Source: CAYQAJ01 sp964415245 (GTDB taxonomy: Bacteria > Planctomycetota > Planctomycetia > Pirellulales > Pirellulaceae). Taken from it: a DNA stretch of 17,733 bases. The notes beneath the pieces were generated by a model. The model was given only the letters and a program-made list of their open reading frames with translations, ran no database searches and was not told the DNA's origin. This document shows, piece by piece, positions 13,339 through 17,733 of this stretch (positions are counted from its first letter, which is position 1; every line of letters starts with the position of its first letter). The stretch lies in contig CAYQAJ010000090.1 of assembly GCA_964415245.1 (NCBI GenBank), forward strand, positions 1-17,733, in the 5' to 3' direction. The position numbers and the translations under genes were made by a program.

Positions 13339-15267
13339 TCATCCCGCAGTCGCGTTTCGCTTGCCGTGGCGGGTGAACAGCGAGACCACGATCAGCGTCG
13401 CGAAGCCGAGCGGGATCGTCACGATGCCCGGCTGGCTGAACGGGACGAAGCCGCCGTGGCCTGTCAGGCCGTACACCTTTTCGAACGTGTCGGCGCTGAG
13501 CAGAATCCACGCCAGCGACGAGACCATCCCCACCGACACCGCGGCAACGATGCCCTGCCGCGTTACGCCCTTCCAGAACAGCAGCATCACCAGCGCCGGC
13601 AAGTTGGCCGAGGCCGCGACGCTGAACGCCCAGCCCACGAGGTAGCTCACGTTCAGCTTTTGAAACAGGATGCCCAGCACAATCGCCACGGCACCCACGG
13701 CCACGGACGCGAACTTGGCGATGCGCACTTTGCCGTGGTCGGTCAGCTCCAGCTTGGGGAAGAGCGCCAGTAAATCGTGAACGACCGCTCCCGCCGAGGC
13801 GAGAATCAAGCCGCTGACCGTTCCCAGCACGGTGGTAAACGCGATTGCCGAAATGATCGCGAACAGCCACTCGTTGATGCCCTTGGCCAAGAGCGGCGCG
13901 GCCATGTTGGAATCGGTGACGTCCAAAGTGCCGCCGGTCATCGCACCCAGGCCGATGTACAAAGTCAGCACGTAGAAGAAGCCGATGGCCGCGATGCCGA
14001 CAATCGTGCTCTTACGGGCGCTCAACTCATCCTTGACCGTGTAGTAGCGGATGAGAATGTGCGGCAGCGAGGCGGTACCGCAGAACAACGCCAGCATCAA
14101 GGATAGGAAGTTGATGCGGTCGAGCGCGTCCCCTTTCTGCAGTCCCGCGAACGATGGGTGGCGTCCGGGACGCAGGATGTCGCTGCCGGACGTGGGGTCT
14201 TGGTAGTAGACGGTTGTCTTCGTGCCGTCGGAAGAGATCTTGTTGCTCTTCCACAGAACGACCGTGCTCCCCTGCAGCTTGCGGAAGAACTCGATCGGGC
14301 CGACGGAACCGGTGTGAGTCGCATCGTCGGGAAGCGCCTCGATCCAGCCGACCGGATGAAGCTGCGTCTCCCCCTGGCCGTCGCCCAGGGGCAATCCGTT
14401 GACCAGCTTCGTGCCGTCCGAGAGTTCGGTGATGGCCTGTGCCTCGGTGATTCGGTCCTCGGCGGCGCGATGCCAGGTGATTGCCTCGCCGGTCGATTCG
14501 TTTCGCGAGCGAACGAAGGGAGCTTCGTTCCAGGCCCCCTCGGCGGGCAGAACCGTCAGGCCGCGCGCGGTGAGGGCTTCCTCGGCGGTGGTGCCTGGCT
14601 CGAGAGTGATGGACTCGAACTGGTGACCGTCGGCTCCCCCTTGGCCGGTTTGCAGGCCGCGAGCCAGGATCAGCACCGTCAGGATGGCGCTGAACAGAAC
14701 CAGCAACCCCCCCTTCAGGAACTGCACCCAGGTCGTCGAGACCATTCCCGCCGCGACGACGATGTAGATGACGACGGCCCCCACGAGCACCACGCCCACC
14801 CAATGGGGAAACCCGAGCAGCGGCTGAATGAGCGCCCCGGCGCCGACCATCTGCGGGATGAGATAGAACACGCTGACCGCCAACGTGCTCAGGCCGGCCG
14901 CCAGCTTGATGCCCCGCGACTGAAACTGCGAATCGAGCGCGTCGGCAAACGTGTACTTGCCCAGCCGCTTCATCGGCTCGGCGATGACGAACAGTGCCAC
15001 GATCCAGCCGGCCAGATACCCAATGGAATAGAGGAATCCGTCGTAACCGTAGAAGGCGATCATGCCGCAGATGCCCAGGAACGACGCGGCGGAAAGGTAG
15101 TCGCCCGCGAAAGCGATGCCGTTGACAAACCAGGGAATCTGCCCGTGCGCGGCAAAGTATCCGGCGGTCGATTTGGCGCGGCGTGCCAAATAGTAGCTCA
15201 ACCCCAACGTGATGCCGACGAACACGAAGAACGCGACCACGGCGACGATCGAGGGCTGGTAGATCAT
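13339..15267 (-). CDS. actP: acetate/cation symporter (sodium:solute symporter family)
   Basis: This is a 642-aa inner-membrane carrier of the SSS family, closest in motif to ActP, which imports acetate and similar short-chain monocarboxylates with a cation. Diagnostic segments are AFAGDYLSAASFLGICGMIA (residues 53-72), YGYDGFLYSIGYLAGW, GKYTFADALDSQF, QMVGAGALI, TTWVQFLKGGLLVLF (178-192) and GTASLPHILIRYYTVKD (397-413). About 13 membrane helices can be seen. Between residues 204 and 385 lies a hydrophilic loop that is roughly 130 residues longer than in E. coli ActP (549 aa); its role is unknown. The gene lies 50 bp downstream of a DUF485 gene, the usual actP partner (yjcH). No acetyl-CoA synthetase gene is in view. 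The exact substrate cannot be read from sequence. Confidence 0.88.
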   Translation of the reverse strand: MIYQPSIVAVVAFFVFVGITLGLSYYLARRAKSTAGYFAAHGQIPWFVNGIAFAGDYLSAASFLGICGMIAFYGYDGFLYSIGYLAGWIVALFVIAEPMKRLGKYTFADALDSQFQSRGIKLAAGLSTLAVSVFYLIPQMVGAGALIQPLLGFPHWVGVVLVGAVVIYIVVAAGMVSTTWVQFLKGGLLVLFSAILTVLILARGLQTGQGGADGHQFESITLEPGTTAEEALTARGLTVLPAEGAWNEAPFVRSRNESTGEAITWHRAAEDRITEAQAITELSDGTKLVNGLPLGDGQGETQLHPVGWIEALPDDATHTGSVGPIEFFRKLQGSTVVLWKSNKISSDGTKTTVYYQDPTSGSDILRPGRHPSFAGLQKGDALDRINFLSLMLALFCGTASLPHILIRYYTVKDELSARKSTIVGIAAIGFFYVLTLYIGLGAMTGGTLDVTDSNMAAPLLAKGINEWLFAIISAIAFTTVLGTVSGLILASAGAVVHDLLALFPKLELTDHGKVRIAKFASVAVGAVAIVLGILFQKLNVSYLVGWAFSVAASANLPALVMLLFWKGVTRQGIVAAVSVGMVSSLAWILLSADTFEKVYGLTGHGGFVPFSQPGIVTIPLGFATLIVVSLFTRHGKRNATAG

Positions 15268-15317
15268 GCTGGCCGAAGCCTTGCGTGAAGAAGCGCGGGG
15301 GCGTGGGCAGATGCCCC

Positions 15318-15572
15318 TTAGCGGCGATCGCCGGCATCGTTACTCCGTCGCGCTCCCTCGTCATGCAAACCGCGGCAGAGATAGCCGTAAAGAGCGGCCA
15401 GAATCAGGGCCAGGATGATCAACGCGAAACCGTACGGTACCGCCAGATTGATCCCGGCGATGGGAGTCATCGCCATCGTCTGCGGCGCAAACGCGTTCAG
15501 CCCCACGAACGCGCCGTAGAACACCAAATAGATCGTGAACAAGATCAGACCGATTCGAGCTTGGCGGGTCAT
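15318..15572 (-). CDS. DUF485 (YjcH-like) inner-membrane protein
   Basis: This is an 84-aa protein with two membrane helices (about residues 8-28, GLILFTIYLVFYGAFVGLNA, and 45-68, VPYGFALIILALILAALYGY) and a short charged tail. The pattern matches DUF485 proteins such as E. coli YjcH, which are encoded just before actP and probably support the symporter, although their mechanism is not established. The spacing to the ActP gene downstream (50 bp, same strand) supports one transcript. The ATG at 15572 has GGAA 4-5 nt upstream. The 179-bp gap to the divergent gene at 15752 must hold both promoters, but no convincing -10/-35 pairs stand out. Confidence 0.85.
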   Translation of the reverse strand: MTRQARIGLILFTIYLVFYGAFVGLNAFAPQTMAMTPIAGINLAVPYGFALIILALILAALYGYLCRGLHDEGARRSNDAGDRR

Positions 15573-15751
15573 CGGTTCCGGGCCGTGACGAGTGGAATCG
15601 CGCTAGAATCTACGGTGCCCGACGATACCAACTGACGCTGGGGCGGTCCAGTCCGGACCACGTGCGTTTCCGCCGTGTATTCACCACCCGTTTCGCGCAA
15701 CTAGACTAAACGTCCGCCACCATCCTCCTGTCTGTCATAAGGACAATCTCC

Positions 15752-16609
15752 ATGAAAGACCGCCTGCTCACCATTGTCCTCTCGGTAGCCGCCACGTATG
15801 GATTGACCCGCGCCGACGTACCGCGCGAGCTGGAAGTCGATCGCCTGATCGTCCGCCAAGAGCTGATCGTCTCCGACACCGGCCGCCCCTGGGAAGAAGG
15901 CTACGAAGCGCAGCAGCTCCCGCGAGGCATCTATGCCCGGTCGCTTTGGGATGGGCCCGGCGGGCTGTGGGTTCGCAGCCGGCTGATCAAAGGCGAGATC
16001 GACGATCCGTTCGACGACCGCTTTCACGCCCTGGAACGCGACGGCAGCCTGCGTCGCGCACCGGGCCACATTTCGTGGAACGTGTGGCTCGACGGCGCTT
16101 GGCGGCAGATGGCGATCATTCAAGGCGAGGGACTTGAATACTCCGAAGTGCCGCGCGACCAGTGGAACGGCGAAACCCACCCGGGCCGCATTCGGTTTCA
16201 GTCGTTCCGCCCGCGCCACGGCGAGCCGCTCACCGACGCGATCATCGGCCAGGGCATGATGTCGGTTGGCGGGGGCGGTTACGGCGGCGGCGGACTGCCG
16301 TATCCCAGCGAAGTGCTGCAGCTTTGGGGAGGCGAAATGCAACACGCCGAGATTCCCGTTCCCGCGACGCCCAAGGTCACCGGCGACGACGGCTCGGGCG
16401 AGCGCGAGTACGCGATCGTGGCCGTCGGTCCGCAGGGCCGCCGCACCGCTGCGTCGCCGCCGGTCCGCGCCAACGGGCACGCGACTCTCGAGTGGGACAG
16501 CGTTCCGGGTGCCGACGCCTACATCGTGCTCCGCGATGGCAAGAAACTGGCGGGCCCCCTGCGCATCGAAGGAGCCCGCAAGCAATGGAGCGACCCGACG
16601 AAGCGGTAG
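15752..16609 (+). CDS. secreted protein with C-terminal fibronectin III-like domain
   Basis: This 285-aa protein has a signal peptide (MKDRLLTIVLSVAATYGLTR, cleavage near RADV). Residues 25-140 begin with ELEVDRLIVRQELIVSDTGR and include WDGPGGLWVRSRL and APGHISWNVWLDGAWRQM, a beta-rich region of a type seen in planctomycete exported proteins but without a named function. A glycine-rich turn follows (GGGGYGGGGLPYP, about 174-186). The last 80 residues (PVPATPKVTGDDGSGEREYA to WDSVPGADAYIVLRDGKKL) look like a fibronectin type III domain. AAGGA lies 8 nt before the ATG. It is divergent from the DUF485/ActP pair. The role is unknown; a cell-surface or ligand-binding function is only a guess. Confidence 0.75.
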   Translation: MKDRLLTIVLSVAATYGLTRADVPRELEVDRLIVRQELIVSDTGRPWEEGYEAQQLPRGIYARSLWDGPGGLWVRSRLIKGEIDDPFDDRFHALERDGSLRRAPGHISWNVWLDGAWRQMAIIQGEGLEYSEVPRDQWNGETHPGRIRFQSFRPRHGEPLTDAIIGQGMMSVGGGGYGGGGLPYPSEVLQLWGGEMQHAEIPVPATPKVTGDDGSGEREYAIVAVGPQGRRTAASPPVRANGHATLEWDSVPGADAYIVLRDGKKLAGPLRIEGARKQWSDPTKR

Positions 16610-16755
16610 CGCGATGGAGAGCCTACTCCAAAACGATCCGACGGCAAGCTTACTCCTCGTCGGCAGCCCCGAGGCGCCGCGTGCCCACCGCCCGGCTTGC
16701 ATCCAGACGATGTGCTCAAGAATCCCATAATCAGTAAAAGCGCGACGAAACGCAT
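16519..16755 (-). CDS. small lipoprotein-like ORF next to attC, possibly truncated
   Basis: An ATG at 16755 opens a 78-aa frame that starts with a convincing lipoprotein signal (MRFVALLLIMGFLSTSSGC, lipobox SSGC) and then reads KPGGGHAAPRGC. The second half is Arg/Ser-rich, overlaps the 3' end of the opposite gene at 15752-16609 and is probably not real protein. It could therefore be a genuine very small lipoprotein whose frame was shifted or truncated, or a remnant. The start lies 9 nt after the GTTAGGC box of the attC-like site, where the gene of a following integron cassette would begin. No Shine-Dalgarno sequence is visible. Confidence 0.35.
   Translation of the reverse strand: MRFVALLLIMGFLSTSSGCKPGGGHAAPRGCRRGVSLPSDRFGVGSPSRYRFVGSLHCLRAPSMRRGPASFLPSRSTM
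16638..16663 (+). terminator. weak inverted repeat after the fibronectin-like gene
   Basis: CCGACG (16638-16643) and CGTCGG (16658-16663) can pair around a 14-nt loop about 30 bp after the stop at 16609. The stem is short and no T-run follows, so it is only a weak terminator candidate. Confidence 0.2.
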
Positions 16756-16764
16756 CGGTGATGT

Positions 16765-16864
16765 GCCTAACGTCTGGCCGCTCAGCCACGAGCGGCGCTG
16801 CTCCATGCTACCGCACCCGCCCCTCGCGTGCCCGCCGCTCGTCGGCTGCAGCGGCTTGTTAGGC
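16765..16864 (-). mobile_element. attC-like integron recombination site
   Basis: The ends are GCCTAAC (16765-16771) and GTTAGGC (16858-16864), perfect matches to the RYYYAAC and GTTRRRY core sites of attC. Inside, 16777-16796 pairs over 20 bp with 16834-16855, leaving two unpaired bases (16843, 16849) on the right arm only. The 37-nt terminal loop and 100-bp length are within the attC range. The extrahelical bases fall on the L'' side if the site is read on the minus strand, matching the orientation of the neighbouring gene. The spacers between the core and L boxes are uneven (5 and 2 nt), which is atypical. No integrase gene is in view. Confidence 0.6.
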
Positions 16865-16872
16865 GGGACGCC

Positions 16873-17631
16873 TCAACGGTCACCCGGCCGACCATCGCGC
16901 GCAGGCACGTTTGGGTTCCACCACCACCTGAGTGCTTCGAACCAGTTCCTCGGCTGACGTTGCACGAAGAGCCTCTCGCCACGCCATCTTGCGAAGCCGC
17001 GTGGACCTGTCACGTTGTAGGGGAACGCATCGCCGATGCTGGCGGTGCGGAGATCGTGGACGGTGTATTGGGGCGGGAACCCGCGAAGGAACTCCCGCAG
17101 TTCAGCGGAGTCACCAATGAACTCGGCCACCGTGGGCCAACGCGGCCGCAGGATCGGCGTCGAGTAGAGCTCGCGCCCTGCGGCATCAGCCGAACGGGTG
17201 AGAAAGAACGACAAGGCATCGTGAAGCCCCGCGAACGCCAAGCAGTGGAGGGGACCATCGTGATTGACGAAGAAAACCTGACCACAATGCTCGTCGAACA
17301 GGTCCCAGTAGAGGAGTTCCTCGAAGACGCCCATCTCCGCAGCTACGGGATAGGTGCTGGGCCAGATCAGAGGCTTGAAGTCGGTCAAGGTGGCCCCAAA
17401 GCTGCACCCGGCTTCGGCATCGCCAGGGGCGGAAGGATCACGCACCTCGAATCCCCGCGTGACCTGCAGCACCGGCAGGATTGCATTGAAGACCTCGGTG
17501 GGCAGCTGCGCTCTCACGTCCTCGATCTGTGAGGATGAAGCAGGCGGATCGATGGAGATGACGGAAGTCGCCGCCAGCGCGCGGGTGGACTCCGAGTTGA
17601 GCAGGGCAATGAGTGGACCCGTGTCGAGCAA
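16873..17631 (-). CDS. uncharacterised protein in a putative integron cassette
   Basis: This 252-aa protein has no family that I recognise. No signal peptide is seen, although the first residues (LDTGPLIALLNS) are mildly hydrophobic; the rest is globular. Notable segments are LTDFKPLIWPSTYPVAAEMG, VFEELLYWDLFDEHCGQVFF and FVQRQPRNWFEALRWWWNPN, rich in aromatic residues, with two Cys. A TTG at 17631 is chosen as start because AGGA lies 6 nt upstream; a longer form from TTG 17691 would run through the GTTAGGC box. The stop lies 8 nt before the attC-like site and the start 20 nt after a GTTAGGC box, so the gene fills the segment as cassette genes do. A longer + strand frame covering the same DNA is judged a shadow. 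Confidence 0.6.
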   Translation of the reverse strand: MLDTGPLIALLNSESTRALAATSVISIDPPASSSQIEDVRAQLPTEVFNAILPVLQVTRGFEVRDPSAPGDAEAGCSFGATLTDFKPLIWPSTYPVAAEMGVFEELLYWDLFDEHCGQVFFVNHDGPLHCLAFAGLHDALSFFLTRSADAAGRELYSTPILRPRWPTVAEFIGDSAELREFLRGFPPQYTVHDLRTASIGDAFPYNVTGPRGFARWRGERLFVQRQPRNWFEALRWWWNPNVPARDGRPGDR

Positions 17632-17651
17632 GAGCGATCCTCGTCGTTCCC

Positions 17652-17658
17652 GCCTAAC
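17652..17658 (-). mobile_element. possible core site of a second attC
   Basis: The minus strand reads GTTAGGC followed by GGGA. The same 11 bases appear on the + strand at 16858-16868. If this is the R' core of an upstream attC, the cassette runs from here to the site at 16765-16864. The matching R'' and L boxes are not visible in the remaining 75 bp, so the site would have to extend beyond the window. Confidence 0.35.
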
Positions 17659-17733
17659 GACCAAGGTAACCGGCCGACCCCTCTGTGCCAATATGACTGA
17701 GACACTTGCCTCCTCGTTTATTACAGTAGAGGG

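Noticed and set aside
14027..15364. Long open frames on both strands over the symporter (445 codons minus, 376 codons plus at 14158-15288)
   Set aside because: Both are low-complexity Arg/Gly/His-rich shadows; the ActP frame has conserved motifs and membrane helices.
16828..17532. 234-codon + strand frame over the cassette gene
   Set aside because: It includes the attC arm and lacks fold-like composition; the minus frame has aromatic-rich globular segments and fits the cassette boundaries. Some doubt remains because neither has a known family.
17560..17640. PIN-domain toxin suggested by LLLDTGPLIALLN
   Set aside because: Only the first strand resembles PIN domains; the later conserved acidic residues cannot be found and the rest of the protein is unlike PIN.

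Overview
This GC-rich window, with coding frames dominated by G or C at the third codon position, looks like chromosome from a planctomycete, probably of the Pirellulales type. The support is family-level: a Ser/Thr kinase with an N-terminal 'AAYLDEACAGD' module, a PEGA-like juxtamembrane domain and WD40 propellers; a TPR protein tail; an ECF sigma factor with planctomycete-like phrasing; Calx-beta and beta-helix secreted proteins; and small lipoproteins. No rRNA, tRNA, CRISPR array or insertion sequence was recognised.

Left part (1-3477, + strand): the tail of a TPR-type protein; a MerR/TipAS regulator under a textbook MerR promoter (7+7 bp dyad in a 19-bp spacer); a secreted Calx-beta protein; a secreted parallel beta-helix protein; and a short orphan coding-like fragment. 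Related leader sequences lie upstream of the Calx-beta and beta-helix genes, and the core of the same leader precedes the MerR promoter.

Centre (3478-9171, + strand): one very large transmembrane Ser/Thr kinase of 1897 aa. Its C-terminal part can be divided into 28 WD blades, which fall into four seven-bladed propellers separated by linkers. An imperfect hairpin separates it from the convergent operon that follows.

Minus-strand operon (12457 down to 9295): ECF sigma factor, then a single-pass membrane protein (putative anti-sigma), then a periplasmic LTxxQ/thioredoxin-like protein. The last reading frame is interrupted by one in-frame TGA right after a cysteine in the thioredoxin-like domain. 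It continues in the same frame for 362 codons. A hairpin with G and U at positions 23 and 24 after the UGA, as in the E. coli fdhF SECIS, overlaps this point. I interpret the protein as a Cys-Sec selenoprotein and the operon as an envelope redox or metal stress system. This is the most interesting signal in the window.

Further right on the minus strand are a small lipoprotein and an acetate-type symporter pair (DUF485 protein and ActP). A secreted fibronectin-like protein follows on the + strand.

The right edge (16765-17658) resembles an integron gene cassette read on the minus strand. A 252-aa protein of unknown function sits between a GTTAGGC box and an attC-like site (GCCTAAC...GTTAGGC with a 20-bp imperfect stem and two extrahelical bases). 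A small lipoprotein-like ORF begins just past that attC.
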